Below are positions 12,841 through 24,541 of a stretch of 64,000 bases of DNA, in pieces (positions within the stretch are counted from its first letter, which is position 1; each line of letters begins with the position of its first letter). The position numbers and the translations under genes are program-made. Source of the DNA: Acanthopleura granulata (lineage: Eukaryota; Mollusca; Polyplacophora; Chitonida; Chitonidae). The stretch is taken from the NCBI GenBank assembly GCA_016165875.1, contig JABBOT010000080.1, forward strand, positions 47,450,032 through 47,514,031, in the 5' to 3' direction. Under the pieces are notes generated by a model, which was not told the DNA's origin, searched no databases, and saw only the letters and a program-made list of their open reading frames with translations.

Positions 12841-13984
12841 GCTGTGGATTCGTTGGTAAGGTGTCAATTGGCTGACACAAGGTTCATTGATGACATTGTT
12901 GTTGAAAATCCAGGTAAAGATATGCAGTGACTCGTGACAATGAAATCCAAAGAATTCTTGGCTTCTTTCTAGAGTTAATTGACAGTTTTTGTAACACCTT
13001 TGAATACTGTAAGTAAATTAGCAGACAATAGACACAACAACTGCAGGTACTCTTGGATTCCAGGTAATTGAGTTGAGGCTCTCTTTATTTGGCCAGGTAA
13101 CCTGATGACCGCTCATGGGACACTTGACCTGAAGTACCACTGGTCACTTTAACTGGACTCATTGTTAGAAGATTAGTGATCTATACCACAGCCCCAGGGC
13201 AGTGTAAACAAACCATTCATAGCTGAAATAGAACCATCTCAGTTAATCCCAGCATGGAATTTGGTGACATAACTATCTACTACAATGCTGTAGTGCCACT
13301 TTTGTTGTTGTTGAAGTTTACTTTATTTGCAATTCCCATGTTATGAGCCAGTGAAAACACAGGTGTCAAAATAAATGTGATTAATGACATGTTATCCTGG
13401 ACATTCCTGTTCAGGAAGGACTATATGGATATAACAGAGTGTAATTGGAACTTATTTGGTTGCCATTCATACAGTGTACATATGTGTGGTTACTTTATCA
13501 ATACTGGGTAGTGTTGCTTTCATTATACAAGTCTGTACTGTGAACAGAAAATATGCAAACTGGCCAAATATACGTAAAATGCAGACAAATTATGAAACAG
13601 CCTGATAAGAATATACTGATGAAACGAGTTGACTGTTCCATTCAAAGATTACCTCCAAATGCAATAAAAAGTGCAAAAAAAAAGTAATAAATATTGCCAG
13701 TGAGTTGTTTAACTTCAGTCACCATCCATTCACATAGGTCTATGTAAAATACACGTAGGCCTGCGTAGTGTTTTCAAGACTAAGGTTATCCTAGATGTTT
13801 GTATATAACAAGAGTTGAAAGGCAGTGACTGGAAATTCTACCTGATATATACATGTACACATATATCAAACTGTTTGGCTGCTTTTTCTTCCTTGTTAAA
13901 AGCTTTTGATTAGTGTCATGTTTGACGAAACTTCCTCGGGTTTTGGAGTAAATCCGTGGTTGTTGCACATCAGCAGAGATCTGA

Positions 13985-14310
13985 TTCCGGAGTATCTTCA
14001 GTGTTGACATAGAGTTTAGATGCTTCTAAGGTAGACTCTAGCCCCAGCGTAAAACCACGGAATTTGCCAGCGGAACTAAACAGCTGTCCAAACAGCGAGG
14101 CTAACTCCGCAATCTTTAACCGTCTTCGTAGCCGTGATGAGTGTCACTGTAGAAACGTACAGCAGCATCGCACGACACAGTTTGTCTTAAAGTCCTATCG
14201 TGAAAATCCCTGCTAAAGTCAGCTGGTCTTGCCCACAAGCGGCTTGTTTGGAGAGGAGAAATCAGTGCCGTAGGAGACGATCGTGTCTAACACAATTATA
14301 AGGCCTTCAA
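13985..14310. promoter_or_regulatory. Dense CpG-bearing island, possible conserved non-coding element
   Basis: This is a block of mixed, CpG-containing sequence inside A+T-rich surroundings, ending just before a C-run (14341-14350). No long open frame crosses it on either strand, which argues against an exon. A regulatory element is possible; composition is the only evidence. Confidence 0.2.
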
Positions 14311-16959
14311 CACAAACTCATCAACAGACAAGAAAAGCACCCCCCCCCCCACCACTGTTCAAAAATATATGTAAAAAATAAAAAGAAAATAAAAAATTAG
14401 CATTACTATCACTGAATTTTGTCGAACTAACAATGTTCACATTGCATCCAGCAAATTAAATTTTAATGTAAAATTATTCCAACCACTTTTATATTGCTTA
14501 CATTTTCATATCCCCCTATTGTTCAGATGTAAATCTGACAAATAATTGTTCACTTAGTACTTCTATTGGTGACATCCATTAAAGTCATCGGAATTATTTA
14601 TACAAAACATGATTCATGGCCTTTATTTTCTGATAACTGATGGACTTGCACATTGTTTACTCTCAGCTTGTTTCTGATTCACTGAACTGATCAGTACATT
14701 TGTCTATCAGTGAACGTTATTGTTTTCTTGGCTTTTCATGTTAAAGTTATGTGCTTGATTTTGATTCCTTGGTATGGCCGTGTTAGGCCTAACAAAACCT
14801 TGGCGCAGACTTTTCCTCCAATCTGAAGACGTTTCCAATGATCGATGGTGTTTAATGTCTCCTTTTGATACTTCTAATTATCACTCGGCAAATAATGTGG
14901 ATGTTTTTTTCTTTTCTTCATTGTCGATGATTCGGAATAAGTCTGGAGTATTACGAGGGGATTTTTTGGGAGACACAAAGTGGAAATGAATTTGGGAGTG
15001 ACACCATTAGCAATGGAGGGCAGGAAACAATCTTGTGGGCAGGATAATGTAATAGTTATTACACAAGTTTTCACTTGAGTGAATCCCTCCTTTCTCAAAG
15101 AAATCTTTCTTTCCCTGTTTGCAAATTAAGATGTTATTTTCAAAGGCAGATGCTTTTGTGAGGAGGAGAGTTCAAAAGCTAAGGAGAGCCTTTTTTCTGG
15201 AATATTTTTATCTGTGTTTTTTTTTTTTTACGAGGAGACGGTATTGTGCAGCATCGCCACAAAATCAGTTACTCGTTGTTATTAGACAGAAAAGAGCACA
15301 GATGTCTGCACTTGAGAGAGAGGCTGCGCTGTCATTTGTCTGTGTGGTCAGCTCTTGAGATTTTGTCTTAATACAGAGTCGCTATCAATCCATGCCAGGC
15401 TGTCTGTGAGGATTGCTGCTCACAGACTCTGACATCAGCCTTGTCCAACCCTGGCCATGACAAGCCTTTATAAACTCCCATTAGCATCAGATCACTTCAG
15501 CACACTGACACTTCGCAACATTGTATCAATTTTGATGTCAGACTGAGACACCCAGTCTCAATGCTATCAGAGATTGGCTTTAGCATTTTATTGCCTCTGT
15601 TAAATATTAGACATGTGTAATGACTGGTTTTATTGTTATGGCCGTATTTTAAAGACAGTACAGTTGGAATTATAACCAATACTCCCAATTAATGCTCATG
15701 TTTTAGATTGGCCAAGCTGTTTTTTTGCTGAGCTATACTGCCCTGAACAGAATGTGTTCATTCAAAATACATGTGAATAAACTATCTTGAAAAAGGACAT
15801 CTTGACGTAGATGGATATGTGTCTTATATTTCACCTGAAAATTTCATCTTATTTTAATGGAACTTAAAGGAATTTAGCATTTCATCTGATGATCTCTAAG
15901 TTTTGTGTTGGCTATATTAACCGTTAATAGTGCATGAGTTCATTTATGTGTATCTGCTCTTATTTTACATTTGCATCCAGAAAGATAGTTGTCTGTTGTC
16001 TGTTGGTGAATATTCATGGAAAATAAATGAAAAAGAGTTTTTCTTTTGTGAAATGTGCATGTGTTATAAAATTTGCCTGTTCTCTGGGGTTGTGAATTTT
16101 CTGGTAACACCATTTCTGTCAAGTACTGCAGTGTTAGATGCACTCTCTGCGTTTCAGGTGTTACAAACACACAGCTTATGCCTTCACACCTGCAGCTGTG
16201 AGAGTTAGAGATCTGCCATTACCTGGATTAACTTGCTACCTGAAATTGATTCTTCCCTAATCGCCTTTTGATTTGGTTGGTGGGCTGTCTTCACTGGTTT
16301 ATTTGCCGAACAATATCGAATGTTTAATTACACCACCAGGTAATCTCATCTCGTCTTAGAAACAAGGGATAGTTTATGGTATTCCTGTGGAGGCCCTTGG
16401 CAGGATACTCGCCAATCTATTGCTGCCATGTTGGTTCTTTTAATTGACTCACCTGACAGTTGGTGATAATTTTATCAAAGCACATGACTGATTTTAGGTT
16501 CCCGTGTTCTTATGATAATGCCACAACTCCTTAATTGATGGAAATGTTGTCTCAATCGCTGAATCTGTAGTAATTGTTGTAAGTGTTATTGAAAAATTGA
16601 ATTTGAAGTGAATACATGTTTCTCACAGATAATTGTTGAATGGCTAGATAAGAAATGACAGAGGTAATTTGTCCTGATTTTATGTGGACATTTCAGGTCA
16701 AGATTTCATCTTCAGGGTTGACACAGGTGTACTATCTTCAGCTGCTTCTTGACCATCTCAACATTTTAGAGGTTAATACTTTTTCATTTTGGCCCTTATA
16801 ACCTTTACACGTTGTTTTTAATGTTATCATATTAGTTTTTGTTGTCCCCTTTGATTGTTTGTGCTGACTCAGTCCACCCTCCTCCACATTGTCCCACCAT
16901 CCTGTTGTATCTGGCCCTGTGTTATTCTCTCATCCTCTGATGGCCATTTCTCCCAGCTG

Positions 16960-17420
16960 GGTATGTTTACAAATGCTACAATTACCAGAACCCCCAACAG
17001 ATACCTGAGCGACCAGTAGCTTAATGCCTTTGATTTTTATTTTATCTCTGGGCATTAACAATCTAATCTGGCTGTCAAAGCCCGTTTACCTGACAAGATA
17101 TTTTGCCTCGTTAAGGGCATTTGCCTGAGCTCTATGGATTTTTACCTGGCTGCTTGTCTTCTTTCAAAGACGAAATTGATGTATCTGGCATAGGATGGAA
17201 ATGACGGCATTGCGGTTAATGACAAGATTAGGGCCTATAAATAATGGGCGATAATTCCAAGGGGAGATAACGATGGTACTTAACTTTTGCGAATCGACCC
17301 AAGCATTGTGGGCGACCAAAAGTGGATAACTTTTGTATGTGACAGATGGCAGCAGACGTAGCAGATTAGGGGAATTGTTCCAACAGACTTCAGTCTTAAC
17401 AAGAATCTATCTCTCTTATG
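16960..17420. promoter_or_regulatory. Dense island, possible regulatory element
   Basis: A higher-complexity block with repeated ACCTG, GATAA and TTAATG-type words, including AAGGGGAGATAACG near 17260. GGGAGATAAC is a word I associate with repeat-derived DNA in mollusc genomes, so a decayed transposon is an alternative. No open frame of note. Confidence 0.18.
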
Positions 17421-17960
17421 TTGTGCCACAAAAGAAGTCAACACAGTTGACTGTTTTAGGTGTTGTCATTAACCTGTGTGACTCCTGTCTGTACTATTTG
17501 TATTGCTGTTGATTGGTCTCCAGTTTCATGATAAAAAAAGCTGTTTTTTTTATCAAAAGTGACTTTTCATTGATGGGTATTTCATGATTATTTTGGTGTA
17601 ATGACTTGTTTAATGACTTGTCCCTTTATTCTAACACATAAGTTTACATGTTTGAAAAATGGTGAGAATGGTTGTAACACTTGGAAACTGTGAACACATA
17701 ATGGCTGCTGTTTGCTGGTAGATTTTTGTTGCTCTGTAATACTGGAAGAGATTTCTTGATACTGAGATTGCACACATATGAGTAGGGTATATACAGTAGG
17801 GGAAAATTCCTTGCTTGAACCAATAGAAGGCAAGCTGACTTCATACATATGGCTCTCACACTGTCCTAATTTAAGACCGGAGAGTTTCAAAAGAAAGAGT
17901 TCTCATTAAAGGTGCCAAGTAAAAGTGATCCATTTATCATGGCAGAATTAAGTAACATTA

Positions 17961-18180
17961 AATTTGCAGCGAAGCCTTTGGGGCAAAGATAAGCTTGCAG
18001 CATAATAACGTGACACCGTTGTCTTGTCGCTGAATAGAATCCTGGGAAATTTAAAAGCGCGATGTGAAGAGATTATAATGTGTGTATTGAACGACGATGG
18101 CCGGTTGCCTTCCCGGATAGTGTCTGGGTCGAATGTCTGCGGTGTTATGCTCAGCTGACTGAAATATCTCTTCTTTGAAG
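17961..18180. promoter_or_regulatory. Dense island, possible regulatory element
   Basis: A G+C-richer, CpG-containing block (for example AAAAGCGCGATGTGAAG near 18052) between A+T-rich flanks, with no open frame. Weak evidence only. Confidence 0.15.
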
Positions 18181-18769
18181 AATGATTTTCACCACTTAAG
18201 AGCTTACCTGTGTAAATTATGTCATTTTTCTTTGATGTTTAACATTATCTGCTAAACCATGACAGGTGTGTTAAGCTGTTGTAAAGTGAACTTAAAAAAA
18301 GACAAGCAGAGGAGATTAGCTATGATAGTCATGCATACTAACCACCTGATGGCCTGTTTGAAGGAATTTCAGCTCAGCTTTGAGAGCTCTCAATGTCAAA
18401 TATTAAGATACTTGCAGATATTCAGTCAGCTGTAAGTACATGTTATTCTTTTCATAACCAAACAAACTGACTACCTATTTTTACTGAACCAAAATTGTAC
18501 ATACATGTTCGTGTATAGAAACTGTTAATTTATGAAAAACAACTAACAATAGTAAGCTCTGTTGATTAATGCTTTGTAAATGATTCATTAAGACATGTGG
18601 ATTATAAACATTGTAGTTATAAGGTATAGTTTAGTTATAAAAATGTTTTTGACAAAATGAAGACAAAATGTTGTATTTCTGTGAAATAGACAAGATTTGT
18701 ATTAAGTCCCTGTAAAATAGACGCTTTTAAGAATCTGTTCACCAAGCTCTGTATGGTTCCAGGTTTTCT

Positions 18770-19100
18770 GTCAATCAGCCTGCGTGGCCATCACCTGTCA
18801 TTTTACCTGGCTTTGATAGGTGTTGTGAAGAGCTGGGGTATAATTTGATAGGCTCAGGTGTAGTGGCAGGACTAAAGACTTGGTGGCCTTAGCTAACACA
18901 GGTAAGGCTTCTGTGAGACTTTAAAACAGGTGTGTTTGCCAAGGTTTGTGGCAACTGTAAATAAATAGTCTTGGGTGATCTACCTGCCTTCAGGGTTTGT
19001 CCAGGCAGAAGACTGTCGACAAGAGACACAATAGTAGGCTTCAAAGGGCAGCCAAGTAGACATCTGTGTGCTTGGGAATATGACAAGAAATTTACAGGTG
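18770..19100. promoter_or_regulatory. Second cluster of CACCTG/CAGGTG motifs
   Basis: CACCTGT, AGGTGT and ACAGGTGT words recur near 18790, 18818, 18856, 18926 and 19094. The spacing is irregular. This could be an E-box or T-box rich enhancer, or reflect a local base-composition bias. Confidence 0.2.
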
Positions 19101-21151
19101 TAAGGAATAATGGTTGAGGTGAGTGTTGGAAGTCTTTGAGTGATTATCTCTTTAAATACTGAGCTCGAAACATTTTGTCTAAGTAACTCTTCATGATAAA
19201 ATGATGTCAAAACCTTTGAGGCTAAAAAGGAGTTTAAAAATGATATTAGAAAACTTGAAAGTATTTATGTGTTTTGAGAGAAATAAAATTACTCGTCAGT
19301 GGTAACAATCATCTATTTCTAATGACGTTTTTTTTTTCTAATAAATTTAACTGGGCCTTGAAAATTAAGTCAAATGATAAGATAAACTGTAACTATGCTA
19401 ACTTGCTAACATGGGTGCATGGGTATCTTAATTTAGGAAAAAAGAATAAGCATGGCCTTCTGTATTGTCAGATGTAAAGGTTAAAATGGTTTACAGCACA
19501 CGAGAAATGTGTTAGCATCTATATCAATTTCCCAAAACTAAGTGTCCATTTTTTCCTTATCGTTGTAATAGATGCAGTAATAATGAAATTAAAAGTTTAA
19601 ATTACTTAGTTTCATGTGCTCAAACCTGTCATGACACACACATGGTTATGAAATAATAAAAATGGAAATATTGCAGATAATGTTATGCAGATGAAACAGA
19701 AATGTTTCATTGAGGGAGTTTTAATTGTTGGATTTCAGTACTAACTATGAGTCTTGATAATGTACATTATAGCGCTTTACACCTCAGATATGTGTATAGA
19801 CTCGCTGCTATGTCTGGAGAGATGATACAGTGTATTACAGTGTTCTTCATATCTTACTTGTAGTTGATTATTAAAAATGAATTCTGGATTTTTTTTATTC
19901 TTTAAATTGTGCAATAGGGGCTCAATTTTATTGATGAATTGTTGAGGATATTTAGTTGACTGATTAACAAATTTGCTTCACTTGATGACACAACCTGAGC
20001 TGTCCTCCTGGCGGATATTGCGATGAAGCTCGTTAAGTATATTTCATCGTCAGCATATATTAATGAATCCAGGTGTTGGAGAAGGACAGTTGTATTAACT
20101 GAACCGTTCGTTTTTACCTGAGTTCATGTCAATGAGGAAAGACAACATAGCTTTGTGTGCTCACTTCTGGCAGGTAAACGGAACAGCTTGTTGAAAATGA
20201 ATATACACTTCCAGCCTTAAGTGAAGAGTGGGTTTACACTGATCCCTGTTTTTAAACTAATCTTTTGACACAAGCCCAAAATTCAAAAAGTCAGGCATAA
20301 CTAATTTTAAAAATTAAAAAAAAAAATAGTTGAGGAGATTTGAGCCTTTATGATTAAAATACATTCATCTTAATTGTTTGCTGCATTCATCTGCATTTCT
20401 TATTCGAAATAATTTCTTCAATAAACTCCTATGCGTTTGAATTTGCTCTTCTGTTATTATCTTCCTGTTAATCTGCAACAGGCTGTACATATGACTGGAA
20501 TTGAAAAGAAAGCAAACTTGATATGATTTGCTCAGTTTAGATGTATGAATGCCAGTTGCACGTCTGTTCACTTTTTTAATGTAAAAGAGGTACCTTTCTG
20601 TAGGAAACAGACTTTTCCTCGATTGGTCTGACATGCGCATAGTTCTTATCCTGGCGTCTCGTTCATCCGGTCGTGTTATTACCGTTGGTTTAAAGACGTA
20701 CATAAATCATTGGCTGCTGCTTCAGAAATAGCTGACGGCTTACACTTTAAAATGATTGCCTCGTTCGAATTTGTGGATGAGGATGGTAGGAATTATGGGG
20801 AGGCTATACATGACTACACCACCTGACAACATTGAAGTCATATGTATGGAAGATAGAGGTATTAAGATGCCATCCTTGTCTTTAATGGCTGTGATTTGGG
20901 GGATAAAACCATACTGAGTGGACTGGATAACTTCTTGAGTATACATTGATTTTATTAAAACAGACAGAAATATGAATTGAAAACTATGCCAGATGTGTGC
21001 ATATTAAACAGAATACTGGAGAATTCCAGTTGATTTAGTCATTGGTTGTAGACAATGAAGGAAAACTAAAGTCTCTAGCCTTGATTGATGTTGTAAGGTT
21101 ATGTGGATGTCTGATGGGATAGCCAGTTTGGGAGTGCTGTGTGAAGCCTTT

Positions 21152-21174
21152 GGGGTGGGGCTTGGGGTGTGGGG
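21152..21174 (+). other. Potential G-quadruplex motif
   Basis: Four GGGG runs at 21152-21155, 21157-21160, 21164-21167 and 21171-21174 with loops of 1, 3 and 3 bases. This is a strong pattern match, about 3 kb upstream of the PR exon. Confidence 0.6.
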
Positions 21175-22274
21175 ATAGAGTGGTCGAGCCAGGTTAAGAA
21201 CTCACCCCAGTGCCCTCAGACTAGCAGGTGGTTCCCATGATATACCTCATTGTTTAAGCAGAAGCACCAAGAGGATAAAAAAGGGCCAGCCCAGAATATT
21301 GCAGGGTGAGCTGAATGTGGCACGCGACTGTCTCGGGTGTCAGTCGAGAGACGCGATCTTCTCCACACAATAGGTAGCCACGCGCCAATCGCCCACAGAG
21401 GACCTTAACAGACGCCTGTCTCCCAATAGGGCAGCCATTATGGGTGCGATAATGCATGGACGACTTGGGTTACCAGTGAATAATAACAAAAAATAGATGT
21501 GAATAAAATGAAACCAGCTTGAGGGGGATGAGAAAACAGCAGCGTCGAAAACTTGAGAGCTTGCCTTAGTGCTTGTATAACTGCAGGCATGGGCTGGATT
21601 ATAGTTGTCATGTGACACAGGTACAATACAGATTATCCAATCAGACAGTGCCAATGGCAAGTGTTAACTGGTACACATATCGTGATACACCTGTGTTCTT
21701 ATTCAGGGATGTCACCATGCAGTGAGGCACACATATAGCTGGCATGCATTAGCTGTTACATGGGCGCATAAACATTATTGCTTCATTGAATGCAATGTGC
21801 TTGTTGTTATGGCAGGTATGAAAATGAAGAATTAACACATCCTAATTAACAGGTGTTTTTAAAAATCATGTACCGTTCAAGAAAAAGTTTTTCACCTTTA
21901 TGTTTTTAGTTACTTTTTGTACTTGAAATGTTTATTTAATTGTTTTTTTTATCTGTTACAATGGATTATTATCAGGAATTATTTGATGAAATTATCTCCT
22001 TTTGATGCCTAGAATAGTTTCCAGAGTTTCGGGAGGTTCAAAAAAGGGGATTACTTGTCCAGATGAAAGAATAAATAACCATTATATTTTACACAGGCTA
22101 TCTGTCCTCGAGCGGCTTTTAGATATCTAGCCTAAGATGGCCGACATTGCTGAAACTGATGCTTGTCCCAACTACATGTGTTCTCTCAAGCCTTTTTCCA
22201 TCAGAAAAAATAGAGAGAGTATAGTGAAGTGGTTTGAACTGGTGGGGCTTCAGGAGTAACACCCATTAAACCTA

Positions 22275-22640
22275 AACAGCTCTTCAGTTAATGTTGGATG
22301 TTCATCTTAACTAGTGATATCGAGTTTTGCCAGGCACTCGTATAGAAATTGACCAAGAGTTCCGCGGCTGACCTCTCGTCTTGTAATCGACCAGTCAGCT
22401 GTGAAATGGCCATCTCACTTTTCATCCTCCACAGTTACTCCCGACGATTGTTTTCGATCTCTCTCGAGATGCGCAGTTTGCCTGAAGTGGCCATCAAATG
22501 ACAGAGACTTCTGCCCGAGTTGCTCATGTGGAAAAAGTGTATCTTATGTCTTTTCATCCAGGGCGATGTCAAAGTCATCGTTGATGTCTCTTTGACACTG
22601 CGACTGTCACTTTAAAACGTGATAGTGTCTATTGACAAAC
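22275..22640. promoter_or_regulatory. Dense island with repeated TGTCA/TGACA words
   Basis: The block is G+C-richer and crowded with TGTCA or TGACA words on both strands (for instance near 22498, 22567, 22606 and 22632), the core recognised by TALE homeodomain factors such as MEIS and TGIF. A short open frame (22401-22595) shows no recognisable domain. Proximity to the PR exon makes an intronic or proximal enhancer plausible, but unproven. Confidence 0.22.
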
Positions 22641-24191
22641 TTAACCAGGTGGGTGTAGCGATGTCACTTTATCTCTTGTCACAGTCAATGATATGTCCTT
22701 TCCATTGAATCATTCTTAATTAGCATTGATCAATTGATTACTTATTGATTAAAGTGTCCCATTATCTCTTATTATCTATTGTGTTGACAGTAATTGATTC
22801 ATAAAGAGCCTCGAGCCAGTTATGCTGGGGAGTTAAGTGTGTGGAACTGACGGTCGTATTGTTGTCTTATTGTTACAGTATTGTTACGTTGTCATAGAAA
22901 ATACAGCCGTCCAGTTCATCTAACTGTGTAAAGTTAGATCTAACAAATGTCAATTTTACCTGCCGGTGCAGTCATACAAGTTGACAGCACAAATTACTGG
23001 GTGGGCACAGGGGTGCAGAATGGATATAGCCATTTGGGAAAGCTGAAAAAGCTTCTGTGGGGTTTGAAAATTCATTACAAAGGTACATGTAGAGATGAGG
23101 GTGGGAGTTAAAGAGTGGGCAGGAGGGAGCTTCTGCGGGTTTATGGTAGTAGATTTATGGTGAGAAATGTCAAATTCCTGTGGGATATTTCACCTCTACC
23201 TGTACCCGTTCCATTATGAAAGTCACACCCAAGTCAATATTCTTTATATTCTTCAGGTTCAGTGTGTAAATATACATTAAAATTACATGTAAGTTGAATC
23301 TGTCTTATGTGACATATAATTCATATTTTTTCACGTTATAATTAACATAAATGAAAGAGTACAAATTTTTTTTCTTAAAAATATATTGAAGTTCACAATT
23401 CTTCTTTCTTATTTACAAACAGCTGTAAAAGAAAAGTATATCATTCATGTTGACAGTTTCCTGAGCCCCATTTACATTGTTCAACTGTAAACACACCTGG
23501 GTCATCCAGATAAGGATATAAGTGTAGTGATGTTTTCATATAGATATCGTAAGCAGGAGAACATCTGTTGTGCTTGTCTTTTGTTACCTCCCATGTCCTT
23601 TAGACAAGATCAAATATCATTTATCTTGTGTGAGTGGAAGCCGCCATATACCTTTGTGTGGAGAGATGACTGGCGCGTGGCCCAGCCTCATTCACCGATT
23701 CAACACTTCACTCATCCCTCTAAAATTTGAACTTCTTTGTTGTCAAACTCAGGTCAAATGTAAAAGGTCTTTTCAGGGAATCTCTCTTTTTGCCCTGCAG
23801 AGGTCCAATGTGCGTGCCCCATTCCGATTCTCCCTATTGTTGCTGGAAAAGCTTTCCTGCCAAAGGTGCAGTTCAGAAAGACAAACCACTGGTTCTGCAT
23901 TTTTTTTTTTCCGTGGGCTTTGTGAAAGAAATGGACAGGTGCAAGTCTATCATGTTAATGTTGGTGGAAATTTTGCTTTGTAGCTCTCGTCATTTGTTTC
24001 AGTGTCCTCAGAATTTATACCTCGGTTACTTCTGAATTTTTGTTTTTGGTAGTTAAACAATTCGACCTCTTAATGAAATCATGAAAAGGAACCTGAAAGA
24101 CATGAAAATTATCTTGCCGATTTTATTTCAGTCATTTGTGTTTGGATTAATTTTGCTGTTTCTGATTTTTCATGGTTTTGTTACATTTCAG

Positions 24192-24541
24192 ATGAGCCGG
24201 ATACGCGCAGTGTAAAGGAAGTGGGAGAGGGAAACCAGGAGAGCTGTGAGCAGAGTCCCACCTCACTTGTCTGTCAGGACAATCGGCCAGACCAAGCAAG
24301 CCAGCCGGAACACTCCAATTTGAGCGAAAGACGGAACGACTCTCAAATGAACATGAAGGGAGAAGCATTTGGCTTTAGCGGAGATTGTGCAGGGCTACCT
24401 GACGAACTGGAGTTTCAGCCCTGTGAGAGCCACCCCACCGTCCGGGTGTGCACCAAGACCGCCATTCCATTTGGCAAAATGTATGGTCCGTTTAAAGGCA
24501 TCTTGAAGCTGACTGTGGAGGACCAGGAATCGGCCTGGGAG
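24192..24541 (+). CDS. Internal exon: N-terminal half of a PR domain, PRDM-type zinc-finger regulator (partial)
   Basis: PR domains are SET-related modules found at the start of PRDM and Friend-of-GATA zinc-finger proteins, nuclear regulators of cell fate. The exon is 350 bases. A pyrimidine-rich tract ending TTTCAG precedes it, leaving the last two bases of a split codon, and it ends GAG|GTAAGA at a codon boundary. Counting Glu at 24194 as residue 1, residues 1-66 are hydrophilic (Glu, Gln, Ser, Asn). The PR domain starts at about 67 with GLPDELEF, continues with CTK (86-88), AIPFGK (90-95) and the hallmark YGPFKG (97-102), and stops at Trp115-Glu116. Several PRDM families share this Trp-Glu position. 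The GLP-E start resembles PRDM2, the general pattern PRDM14 or MECOM/PRDM16, and the ELE...GPF spacing also ZFPM. I cannot choose. The upstream exon, the second PR half and the zinc fingers are not seen here. Confidence 0.8.

Larger units (their letters stand above)
11874..24191. other. Non-coding stretch upstream of the PR exon (intron or 5' flank)
   Basis: No exon is recognised. The stretch carries several denser islands (13985-14310, 16960-17420, 17961-18180, 20000-20060, 21200-21660, 22275-22640), clusters of CACCTG/CAGGTG motifs (12130-12840 and 18770-19100), and a G-quadruplex motif (21152-21174). The last 40 bases are pyrimidine-rich and end in TTTCAG directly before the exon, as a splice acceptor should. 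The preceding coding exon must end after the first base of a codon; I could not locate it. Confidence 0.55.

Noticed and set aside
20365..20703. A 112-codon - strand frame rich in Lys, Arg and Ser
   Set aside because: A+T-driven composition, no domain recognised and no convincing splice sites.
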